A stretch of 5,019 nucleotides of DNA from an uncultured Desulfovibrio sp. (GTDB lineage: Bacteria > Desulfobacterota > Desulfovibrionia > Desulfovibrionales > Desulfovibrionaceae). Where the stretch lies: the NCBI GenBank assembly GCA_900553145.1, contig USCL01000264.1, forward strand, positions 1 through 5,019, given 5' to 3'. Shown piece by piece: positions 1 through 4,890 of this stretch. The position numbers and the translations under genes are program-made. How positions within the stretch are numbered: position 1 is the first letter of the stretch; each line of letters starts with the position of its first letter. Below the pieces are notes generated by a model. It did not search any database and was not told the origin of the DNA. It worked only from the letters and a program-made list of their open reading frames with translations.

Positions 1-336
1 GATTGGGCAAAAAAGGATTTGAGGGAGGAGGCTGTATCCGCACTCCGTTTCGACAAGAGGAATTCCGGCCTGCTTCTCGACCTTTTCCACATGAACATTG
101 AAGAGGCCTCAGTATGCGGGGCGATCTGCCGCGCCGGGTCGCTCGTGCGGCACGTCCATTTCGTGGACAACACCCGCGCCGTGCCCGGCATGGGCTGCAT
201 GGCGCTGCCGGATGTCGTGGCGTGCCTCAAGGCCGTGGGCTACGAAGGGTTCCTCGGCATCGAAGCCATCCCCGGTTCCGATCCGGAAGGCGAGGCCCGT
301 CGCGGTTTGGCTTTCACCCGGGCGCTTGGCGTGTGA
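1..336 (+). CDS. Ketose 3-epimerase / sugar phosphate isomerase-epimerase family, C-terminal fragment
   Basis: The frame is open to the window edge, so this is the last 111 residues of a longer TIM-barrel protein (family members run about 280-300). The fragment contains LLLDLFHMNIEE (visible residues 24-35), HVHFVDNTR (51-59), PGMG (62-65) and GYEGFLGIEA (80-89). These match the D-tagatose/D-psicose 3-epimerase group of the xylose-isomerase-like fold. From memory of the Pseudomonas cichorii enzyme (metal ligands D185, H211, E246; substrate residues H188, R217), the visible D27, H53, E88, H30 and R59 fall at exactly the same spacing. The metal site in this half is therefore intact and the protein is probably active. 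It should epimerise a ketose or related sugar at C3 in the cytoplasm using a divalent metal. It lies 97 bases upstream of a dehydrogenase on the same strand, with no terminator between. The exact substrate cannot be read from the fragment, and an in-frame TTG at 19 is not a real start. Confidence 0.85.
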   Translation, partial: DWAKKDLREEAVSALRFDKRNSGLLLDLFHMNIEEASVCGAICRAGSLVRHVHFVDNTRAVPGMGCMALPDVVACLKAVGYEGFLGIEAIPGSDPEGEARRGLAFTRALGV

Positions 337-433
337 CCCGGTGCCCGCCGGCGAGCGGCGCGTCCTTTTCCCGAAACGTTCGGCACGGCATGCGCCGGAG
401 CATTCCTTCAACCATTACATTAAGGATGCAATC

Positions 434-1192
434 ATGTTTTCTCTGAACGGCAAGACGGCTCTTATTACCGGATCCGGGCGCGGCATCGGCCTCGCCATAG
501 CTGAGGCGATGGCCCATCAGGGCGCGAACATCTTCCTGTCCGACATCAACGGCTCGGTCGTGGAACGGGCGGCCGGGGAACTGGCGGCGAAATATCCTGA
601 CGTGGCCGTACGCGGCCTGGCCTTCGACGTGACCGACAAGGCGCAGATCGAAAGCGCCATGCAAACCATCAAGGACGCCGGGAACGGCCTGCAAATCCTC
701 GTCAACAACGCGGGCATCAACCTGCGGGAACCCGTGGCGGACATGGACGATTCCCTGTGGCAGAAGATGCTCGACACCAACCTGACCAGCGTATTCAGGG
801 TGTCGCGGGCGGCTTTCCCCATGCTCAGGGAAAAGGGCGGCAAGGTGATCAACCTGTGCTCGCTGATGTCCGAAATCGCGCGGCCCACGGTGTCGCCCTA
901 TGCCAGCACCAAGGGCGCGGTGCGCCAGTTCACGCGGGCGCTGGCGACGGAATGGGCGGAACACAACATTCAGGTCAACGGCATCGCGCCGGGGTTCATC
1001 GCCACGGACATGAACATCCCGCTCATGCAGGACAAGGAACTCAACGACTACATCATGCGCCATACCCCGGCCAAACGGTGGGGCAAACCTTCCGAAGTGG
1101 CTTCGGTGGCGGCCTTCCTCGCCTCGCCCGCCGCGGATTTCGTGAACGGGCAGGTTATCTTCATCGACGGCGGATTCATCATTTCCCTGTAA
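434..1192 (+). CDS. Short-chain dehydrogenase/reductase, gluconate 5-dehydrogenase-like
   Basis: This is a complete 252-residue classical SDR, the usual length. It has the Rossmann nucleotide motif TGSGRGIG (12-19), an acidic D37 at the end of the second strand that favours NAD(H), NNAG (91-94), and the catalytic tetrad N116, S143, Y156, K160 in YASTK. The PG motif follows (IAPGFIATDM, 184-193), and the C-terminus carries GQVIFIDGG (239-247), typical of tetrameric members. The opening (F-x-L-x-GKTALITGSGRGIGLAIAEA) resembles gluconate 5-dehydrogenase (IdnO/Gno) and KduD-type enzymes, so oxidation or reduction of a sugar or sugar acid is likely. The substrate is not determined. The start at 434 is chosen because AAGGA lies 7 bases upstream and homology begins there; the frame is open further upstream but reads as noise. 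It sits between an epimerase and an aldolase gene in one apparent operon. Other SDR oxidoreductase activities remain possible. Confidence 0.9.
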   Translation: MFSLNGKTALITGSGRGIGLAIAEAMAHQGANIFLSDINGSVVERAAGELAAKYPDVAVRGLAFDVTDKAQIESAMQTIKDAGNGLQILVNNAGINLREPVADMDDSLWQKMLDTNLTSVFRVSRAAFPMLREKGGKVINLCSLMSEIARPTVSPYASTKGAVRQFTRALATEWAEHNIQVNGIAPGFIATDMNIPLMQDKELNDYIMRHTPAKRWGKPSEVASVAAFLASPAADFVNGQVIFIDGGFIISL

Positions 1193-1328
1193 CCGGCTCC
1201 GGCGGCGAAGATTTCGCTTTTGCAGGGGGAAACGCTCCCGTCATCGCGGGCTTCCCCGGCCCGTCCGGCATCATGAGCCGTGTGGCCGGGGAACGCCTCC
1301 ATATTAGAACGGATGCAAAGGAGGTCCC

Positions 1329-2060
1329 ATGCGGATCAACGGTACCGTCTGGAGCGCGCGGGACATCGCGGCGCGCATTGATCACACCGTGCTGGCCCCC
1401 GACGCCACGCGCAAGGATATGGAAAACGCTTGCGCCCTCGCACGGGCGTATGGTTTTAAGGCGGTGTTCACGAATCCGTACTGGACGCCGCTGGTAGCCG
1501 AATTGCTGGACGGCAGCGGCATCGCGGCCGGGATTTCGGCGGCGTTCCCGTTCGGCTCGCTGTCCGCCGACGCCAAGGTCGCGGAGGTCATGGACGCCGT
1601 GGCCCGTGTCGGCGGCAAGCCCTGCGCCGTGGACATGGTGACCAATATCGGCCTGTTGAAGGAAGGGGATTTTGACGCCTACACAAAGGACATCGCCGCC
1701 GTCGTCAAGGCTGTGGAAGGGCGGGGCATCATCGTCAAGGCGATCCTCGAAACCTCATTGCTCGGCGCGGAGGAAATCCGCACGGCCTGCCGCTGTGCCG
1801 CGGAAGCGGGCGTGGAGTACGTGAAAACCTCGACCGGCAGGGCTGGCGCTCCGGCCCTCTCGCACCTTCAGGTCATGCGCGAGGCGCTTCCCGCGCATGT
1901 GGGCATCAAATTCTCCGGCTTCGGGACGCTCAACGCCCCCGAACTCGCGCTGTGGGCGTTCTTCCTTGGCGCGGACGTGATCGGTTCGCCCTGCGGGAAC
2001 GTCATCGTCGACGCGTTGTCCTCCGGCTATGGCGAGGTCGGAATGGTCGCCGGGGGCTAA
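1329..2060 (+). CDS. deoC: DeoC-type class I aldolase (deoxyribose-phosphate aldolase family), divergent
   Basis: This 243-residue TIM-barrel aldolase is of normal family length. Visible signatures are IDHTVLAPD (17-25), VDMVTNIG (101-108) with D102, the Schiff-base motif VKTSTG (165-170) with K166, and a second lysine K194 in GIKFSG. They correspond to E. coli DeoC D102, K167 and K201. DeoC reversibly cleaves 2-deoxyribose 5-phosphate to acetaldehyde and glyceraldehyde 3-phosphate in the cytoplasm. Two phosphate-binding segments are unusual. The common GG(I/V)RT after the second lysine is SGFGT (196-200), and the usual GxSS near the end is GSPCGN (219-224). The catalytic core is kept but the substrate may differ. 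The start has AAGGAGG just upstream, ending 4 bases before the ATG. The gene follows the SDR after 136 bases without a terminator and is itself followed by one, so it is the last gene of the operon. The symbol reflects family, not proven function. Confidence 0.85.
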   Translation: MRINGTVWSARDIAARIDHTVLAPDATRKDMENACALARAYGFKAVFTNPYWTPLVAELLDGSGIAAGISAAFPFGSLSADAKVAEVMDAVARVGGKPCAVDMVTNIGLLKEGDFDAYTKDIAAVVKAVEGRGIIVKAILETSLLGAEEIRTACRCAAEAGVEYVKTSTGRAGAPALSHLQVMREALPAHVGIKFSGFGTLNAPELALWAFFLGADVIGSPCGNVIVDALSSGYGEVGMVAGG

Positions 2061-2116
2061 GTATCTTTCGGCGGCGCATGGCGTGATGCTTTTCTTCGCG
2101 TACAAACCGAAACAGC

Positions 2117-2141
2117 AAGGGAGGTTCACCTCCCTTTTTTT
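2117..2141 (+). terminator. Intrinsic terminator closing the epimerase-SDR-aldolase operon
   Basis: AAGGGAGG (2117-2124), loop TTCA and CCTCCCTT (2129-2136) form an 8 bp perfect stem, and T2135-T2141 gives a run of seven Ts. It lies 56 bases after the deoC-type stop codon and separates the carbohydrate operon from the next unit. Confidence 0.92.
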
Positions 2142-2189
2142 GTATCAGGGGCGGTGTTGTCCGATCCGATTTAAGAAAAGGAGAGATCA

Positions 2190-2217
2190 TTGCGTTTTTA
2201 AAAAAAGGACTTATAGT
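2190..2217 (+). promoter_or_regulatory. Candidate sigma70 promoter for the small-ORF/ArfA-like unit
   Basis: TTGCGT (2190-2195) and TATAGT (2212-2217) are separated by 16 bases. The -10 element matches five of six consensus positions and the -35 three of six. The spacer is A/T-rich. It lies between the preceding terminator and the next genes, where a promoter is expected. If it is used, transcription would begin near 2224, downstream of the ATG at 2218, so the internal start at 2302 would be the real one. Confidence 0.4.
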
Positions 2218-2400
2218 ATGACAAGAAGGTACAGTGATGAGAATGAGGTGCACGCCTTGTTGGGACCCGGCTGTACGGAAGAGGGAAGGAGGTTCATTCC
2301 GATGTACAAAACGGCGGAACATGATGACGAAGCTGCGGCAGAGGCCCCCAAAACCGAGACAACCATAGACAGGAGGCGATTCCGATGGGCAAAACAGTGA
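2218..2400 (+). CDS. Small hypothetical protein (60 aa, or 32 aa from the internal start at 2302)
   Basis: I do not recognise this protein. The longer reading gives 60 residues starting MTRRYSDENEVHALL, with an acidic, alanine-rich middle and a basic end (RRRFRWAKQ). There is no signal peptide or membrane segment. The ATG at 2218 has AAGGA 8 bases upstream, but that start overlaps a candidate -10 box. The in-frame ATG at 2302 has a much stronger AAGGAGG 9 bases upstream and would give a 32-residue peptide starting MYKTAEHDDE. The stop overlaps the start of the ArfA-like gene by 16 bases in another frame, so the two would be translationally coupled. Third-position GC is lower than in the operon upstream. 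It could be a real small protein or a leader peptide controlling the next gene. Confidence 0.45.
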   Translation: MTRRYSDENEVHALLGPGCTEEGRRFIPMYKTAEHDDEAAAEAPKTETTIDRRRFRWAKQ

Positions 2401-2525
2401 TGGTTCTGGTCATCCCGGAACCGAAGGTGCGGAAGGAGACGGCCAAGCCGGTTCGGAAACACAAGGATAAAACGGCATACAGCCGCAAGGCGAAACATAA
2501 GACCCCCGATTGGGGGTCTTTTTTT
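2385..2525 (+). CDS. ArfA-like alternative ribosome-rescue factor candidate, encoded on a nonstop message
   Basis: The ATG at 2385 has AGGAGG 8 bases upstream. The peptide starts MGKTVMVLVIPEP and is strongly basic from residue 14. Residues 24-39 read RKHKDKTAYSRKAKHK. E. coli ArfA has KNKKGKGSYMRKGKHG at its ribosome-binding tail, and the K-x-K-x-x-Y-x-RK-x-KH positions coincide. The intrinsic terminator at 2499-2525 lies inside the frame: its stem covers codons 39-45 and its T-run codons 45-47. Most transcripts should therefore end near codon 46-47 without a stop; the formal stop is far downstream at 2742-2744. In E. coli, arfA messages also end inside the ORF, so tmRNA tags the product unless trans-translation fails. 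The N-terminal part, which contacts release factor 2 in ArfA, is not recognisably similar. It is probably a backup rescue factor of divergent or new type, though the similarity rests on a short basic segment. Confidence 0.6.
2499..2525 (+). terminator. Intrinsic terminator inside the ArfA-like reading frame
   Basis: AGACCCCC (2500-2507), loop GATT and GGGGGTCT (2512-2519) form a perfect 8 bp GC-rich stem, extended by one A-T pair, followed by seven Ts (2519-2525). It is among the strongest terminators in the window. Its position within an open frame just after the YxRKxKH codons is the key evidence for a nonstop transcript. Confidence 0.92.
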
Positions 2526-2594
2526 GTCCGAAGGGGTAAAACGGACCCCAAGCGTTTCAGGTCGTTGCTTGACGGTTTCGGGAGTGCTTCGGAC

Positions 2595-2618
2595 TGCCAC
2601 ATATTTTTTGCCACATAT
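2595..2618. repeat. Short direct repeat TGCCACATAT x2
   Basis: TGCCACATAT occurs at 2595-2604 and again at 2609-2618, one start 14 bases after the other, separated by four Ts. It lies in the 215-base gap between the ArfA-like terminator and yccF, about 125 bases before the yccF start. It could be a pair of regulator half-sites or chance. Confidence 0.4.
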
Positions 2619-2740
2619 CCGGGTGGAGCGCCTCCGCAACTGACGCTGCGCGCTAAATTGTGCAGAACCGCACGCCGCGTTTTCCCCTTCTCCTTGACTT
2701 TCCGGGCATGGTATGGTTCGGGAGGCGGGAAGGAGTCATT

Positions 2741-3205
2741 ATGAGACTATTGGGCAATATCCTTTGGCACTTCCCCTGCTTTGGTTTTCTGACGTCCCTG
2801 TTTTCTTTTTTGGCGGGGCTCTTTTTAACCGTTACCGTCGTCGGTGCCCCTATCGGGCTTGGCCTGATCCAGTATTCCAAGTTTGCTCTCGCCCCGTACA
2901 GCTATGCCATGATAGACAAACGCGAGTTGCACCCCAATAAGAGCGGGAACATACTGTACACCATCCTCTGTATCTTTGTTCGGATACTGTATTTTCCCTT
3001 GGGCGTGCTTTTCTTTCTGTGGGGCATCGTTCAGGTCGTTGCCATGTGCTGCACGATTGTCCTGCTCCCTATGGCGATTCCCTATGCGAAGTCGTTGTCC
3101 ACGTTCTTCAATCCGGTAGGGAAGGTCTGCGTTCCCATTGCCGTTGTGAACGAGGTTGAAAGGCGCAAGGCCGAAAAGGAAGTGGACAAGTATTTCAACA
3201 AGTAA
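2741..3205 (+). CDS. yccF: YccF family inner-membrane protein (two YccF domains)
   Basis: This 154-residue protein (E. coli YccF is about 148) has two copies of the YccF (DUF307) repeat. The first spans about residues 3-55: GNILW, a long hydrophobic stretch, then VTVVGAPIGLGLIQYSKFAL and AP. The second spans about 69-125: GNILYTILCIFVRILYFPLG, a hydrophobic stretch, LLPMAIPYAKSLSTF and NPVGK. About four hydrophobic segments suggest an integral inner-membrane protein, and the C-terminus is charged and probably cytoplasmic (VERRKAEKEVDKYFNK). The family is widespread and its molecular function is not established. The start at 2741 is chosen because GGAAGGAG lies just upstream and residue 1 aligns with YccF; the frame is open back to 2660 but without a ribosome site. 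It is apparently monocistronic, followed by the hairpin at 3232-3259. Confidence 0.88.
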   Translation: MRLLGNILWHFPCFGFLTSLFSFLAGLFLTVTVVGAPIGLGLIQYSKFALAPYSYAMIDKRELHPNKSGNILYTILCIFVRILYFPLGVLFFLWGIVQVVAMCCTIVLLPMAIPYAKSLSTFFNPVGKVCVPIAVVNEVERRKAEKEVDKYFNK

Positions 3206-3231
3206 CAGGTTTCTTTGATTTGGAAAAGGAA

Positions 3232-3259
3232 AAGCCCCCAACTGTAAGGAAGGGGGCTT
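3232..3259. terminator. Convergent (probably bidirectional) terminator between yccF and the autotransporter remnant
   Basis: AAGCCCCC (3232-3239) pairs with GGGGGCTT (3252-3259) around a 12-base loop. On the minus strand the stem is followed by TTTTCCTTTTCC, a good tail for the autotransporter remnant ending at 3289. On the plus strand the tail (CATCTTTCC) is weaker, but the hairpin sits 27 bases after the yccF stop and is the only candidate there. Confidence 0.8.
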
Positions 3260-3288
3260 CATCTTTCCTATTTCCTATGCTGAGGCTT

Positions 3289-3525
3289 CTAGAACGTCCA
3301 CTCCACGGCAAGGTTTCCGTAGACGGAGATTCCATCACGGCGGAAGAGTTCGCTTCCGGCGTTCAGGGAGAAGGAGACGCCTTGTCCGTGTTGAAGCTCA
3401 CGCCCGCGTTGAGGCCGAGGCTGTCGCGGCCGGGGACCTTCACGGTGTTGGAGAAGCCCGCGTTGGCCACTTCCACGAACGAAGCGTGCGCCGTGCCCGC
3501 CTTGTCGAGCAATTTGAGACTTCAT
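3289..3525 (-). pseudogene. Autotransporter beta-barrel C-terminal remnant, frameshifted
   Basis: The minus strand encodes the last strands of an outer-membrane autotransporter barrel in two frames. The upstream part reads KAGTAHASFVEVANAGF, then VKVPGRDSLGLNAGVSFNTD (ending near 3380). The downstream part reads GVSFSLNAGSELFRRD, then GISVYGNLAVEWTF and a stop. Restoring one G in the run near 3380 joins them into one continuous sequence, so a single-base deletion explains the break. Alternating hydrophobic residues and a terminal aromatic (WTF) are the expected BAM recognition signal of a barrel's last strand. Only about 77 residues remain of a 250-300 residue barrel; there is no passenger, signal peptide or start. 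Homology stops at about 3521-3530, with a further frame break likely there. The intact terminator at 3232-3259 follows. It is most likely a truncated, dead gene, or less likely a silent recombination donor for related autotransporters. Confidence 0.75.
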
Positions 3526-3551
3526 AGGAAGGTTGAAAAGAGTAGAGGGAG

Positions 3552-3583
3552 CCTTCCCGGCAGAGCCGATCGGGAGGGTTTTT
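3552..3583 (+). terminator. Orphan plus-strand terminator
   Basis: CCTTCCCG (3552-3559) pairs with CGGGAGGG (3571-3578), including one G-U pair, around an 11-base loop and is followed by five Ts (3579-3583). The U-tail and the wobble pair both favour the plus strand; on the minus strand the wobble becomes a C-A mismatch and there is no U-tail. No plus-strand gene ends nearby, so its gene may have been deleted. Confidence 0.6.
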
Positions 3584-3589
3584 GAGATA

Positions 3590-4440
3590 TGGATTCTGCG
3601 TACACCTATGGCCGTTTTCGTCGCATCCAGCCCTTTTTTGCTGAGGATAATTCCATTCTATTGGCCCATCGAACAGGCACGGATGGGATCTCGTCGTATC
3701 CGGGGAACGGCGGCAGGAGGATGGTTCTGCTGTGCGGGTGGAAGGGGGCAGCGCCTTGGCGGCGGTAGGAAGGTCCGGGATCCGGTCCATGAGTAATCCG
3801 GTTACGGAGGTCGCGGCGGCGAAGTTCCATGATCCGCATCCGGAATATGTGCCCGAACATTGCCAAAAAATGTTCGGCGAGGGGGTAATCCCATGGCGCG
3901 GGCATTGTACCGAACGTGGGCATGATAATGGCAATAGGCGGCTGCCCGGACGACGGACGCGAAAATTGTATCTGCCGGAGTGTGATTTTGGGCCAATATC
4001 CGGCAATGCGGCATAAAGGCCCACAAGGGTGACGGAGAAGGAGAAGTGCGCGGCGAATCGGAGATCGGCCTTGGATGCTGCTCAGGGGCGGGCCAGATGT
4101 GTGGAATCGGATGGCATGCCGAAGTTGCAGGAAGATGTGTTGCGGCGGAAAGGATCGCGCAAAAGCGTAGGTGGCGGGGAGGGCCCCCTCATAACCAATG
4201 GGGCGCTGGCACCGATAATGCCCATGAAAACGGCAACGGGGATGTGCGGCCTGTGCACATCGGCCATGCCCTCCCCTTTTCCCGTGGTAGGGCGATTGCG
4301 TGGAAGCCCCGGCCATGTGCGAAGGTTTTTCTATGGTTCCCGTTCGAAGAGGCTTTTTGTGTGGAATGCCGTACGGTCACCCCATGCTTGCGGTGCTCCA
4401 CCCATACCCGCTCAATGAAAATAGATTAATATGATATCGT
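3590..4440. other. About 850 bases without a convincing gene; possible decayed region
   Basis: Frames are long on both strands because the DNA is GC-rich, but none has a convincing composition, a continuous recognisable domain and a good ribosome site together. The minus strand contains scattered hydrophobic stretches in different frames. These include HIPVAVFMGIIGASAPLV (4201-4254, after an ATG at 4267), HFSFSVTLVGLYAALPDIG near 4050-3990, and PIAIIMPTFGTMPAPW near 3940-3890. Together they would fit an old membrane-protein gene broken by several frameshifts, but I cannot name a family. Within it, 3853-3877 is a 9 bp inverted repeat. Confidence 0.4.
3853..3877. repeat. 9 bp perfect inverted repeat with 7-base spacer
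   Basis: CCGAACATT (3853-3861) and AATGTTCGG (3869-3877) are exact reverse complements around GCCAAAA. Neither strand has a U-run after the stem, so it is not an ordinary terminator. It could be an operator, an RNA hairpin or chance inside decayed DNA. Confidence 0.5.
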
Positions 4441-4551
4441 GATCGGAAGGCTTGCGGGCCGGAGGATTTTTAAGGGTACATGATAAAGAAAAGAATAGGC
4501 GCGGACAGGCTGTGCGAAGTAAGCAATATATTTTGTGTGCACTGAATAAGG

Positions 4552-4587
4552 AAAATCCCCGAACGCTGAATGCGCTCAGGGATTTTT
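4552..4587 (-). terminator. Intrinsic terminator of the 29-residue membrane peptide gene
   Basis: Read on the minus strand, AATCCCTGAGCGC, loop ATTCA and GCGTTCGGGGATT form a continuous 13 bp stem with two G-U pairs, followed by a short T-run (the complement of 4552-4555). On the plus strand the two wobble pairs become C-A mismatches, so the hairpin is built for minus-strand transcripts. It lies about 25 bases after the stop of the small gene. Confidence 0.85.
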
Positions 4588-4612
4588 CCTGAATTCCACA
4601 TGGAAGGACCTG

Positions 4613-4702
4613 CTAATTATACTTGCGGACACCATAGATGCCGACGACGATGGAGATAAACATGAAAGCACCAGCGATCATCATAACAGGAAACATGGAC
4701 AT
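4613..4702 (-). CDS. Small single-pass membrane protein, 29 aa, unrecognised
   Basis: The minus strand encodes MSMFPVMMIAGAFMF, then ISIVVGIYGVRKYN and a stop. AAAGGAG lies 6 bases before the ATG (complement of 4709-4715), a near-ideal ribosome site. Residues 4-24 form one uninterrupted hydrophobic segment, followed by a basic, polar end (RKYN) that should sit in the cytoplasm under the positive-inside rule. A dedicated terminator follows at 4552-4587, so this is a short monocistronic transcript. Small proteins of this kind are often accessory subunits of transporters or respiratory complexes (CydX or small symporter subunits are examples), but I see no partner gene and no diagnostic motif, so no function is assigned. 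The gene was too short to be called automatically; the evidence is the ribosome site, hydrophobic pattern and terminator together. Confidence 0.7.
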   Translation of the reverse strand: MSMFPVMMIAGAFMFISIVVGIYGVRKYN

Positions 4703-4890
4703 GATAGACTCCTTTATCGTTGCATGTTCTTAAAGAAGGTCACCACACGGCAGAATCACCCGAACAAATTCTTTGCAGAGAGTATCCGTTCGGCTTGAAT
4801 TCTGTCTACCATTATCCATGAAAAAGAAACAAACGGAAAAAAATGTTCTTTTTGACAACTAAAACTTATTAGAGGCGGTGCCCATAACCG
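4703..4890 (-). promoter_or_regulatory. Upstream leader region of the 29-residue gene
   Basis: This is the A/T-richer gap on the upstream side of the minus-strand gene, and should hold its promoter and 5' leader. A GGATAATGG segment (minus strand, near 4807-4815) contains a possible -10 box, but no good -35 is found at the right distance. CCGAAC (4760-4765) and GTTCGG (4788-4793) are exact inverted repeats that could form a leader hairpin. I see no gene here. Confidence 0.3.

Noticed and set aside
19..336. TTG at 19 as the epimerase start
   Set aside because: The frame is open to base 1 and the protein would begin in mid-domain, so this is an edge-truncated gene.
98..433. In-frame upstream extension of the SDR gene to an ATG at 98
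   Set aside because: It overlaps the epimerase coding sequence in another frame, has unlikely composition, and SDR homology begins at 434 behind a good ribosome site.
1193..1328. Hairpins in the 136-base SDR-aldolase gap as an internal terminator
   Set aside because: The GC-rich palindromic bits have no T-run, so there is no support for termination or a separate aldolase promoter.
2694..2717. TTGACT and TATGGT as a sigma70 promoter for yccF
   Set aside because: The elements are only 12 bases apart, too close for a normal promoter. An extended -10 (TGGTATGGT) remains possible but weak.
2660..2740. Longer start for yccF
   Set aside because: The 27 extra residues have no ribosome site and do not match YccF, while 2741 has GGAAGGAG directly upstream.
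3845..3880. Minus-strand AEHFLAMFG resembling the QHxLAMFG start of uracil/xanthine permeases
   Set aside because: The match is eight or nine residues, is encoded by the inverted repeat at 3853-3877, and the following residues do not continue the family pattern.
3606..4316. Long minus-strand frame of 236 codons
   Set aside because: It is rich in Arg, Pro and His in a way typical of shadow frames, has no domain across its length, and its hydrophobic pieces alternate with those of other frames.
4046..4429. Plus-strand frame of 127 codons
   Set aside because: There is no recognisable domain, the composition is rich in Cys, Trp and Arg, and there is no ribosome site; treated as a shadow frame.
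4480..4545. 21-residue plus-strand ORF before the 4552 hairpin
   Set aside because: The ribosome site is poorly placed and the hairpin that would end it has two mismatches on the plus strand.
4818..4862. 14-residue lysine-rich plus-strand ORF
   Set aside because: It has no ribosome binding site and is just an A-rich stretch opposite the leader of the minus-strand gene.
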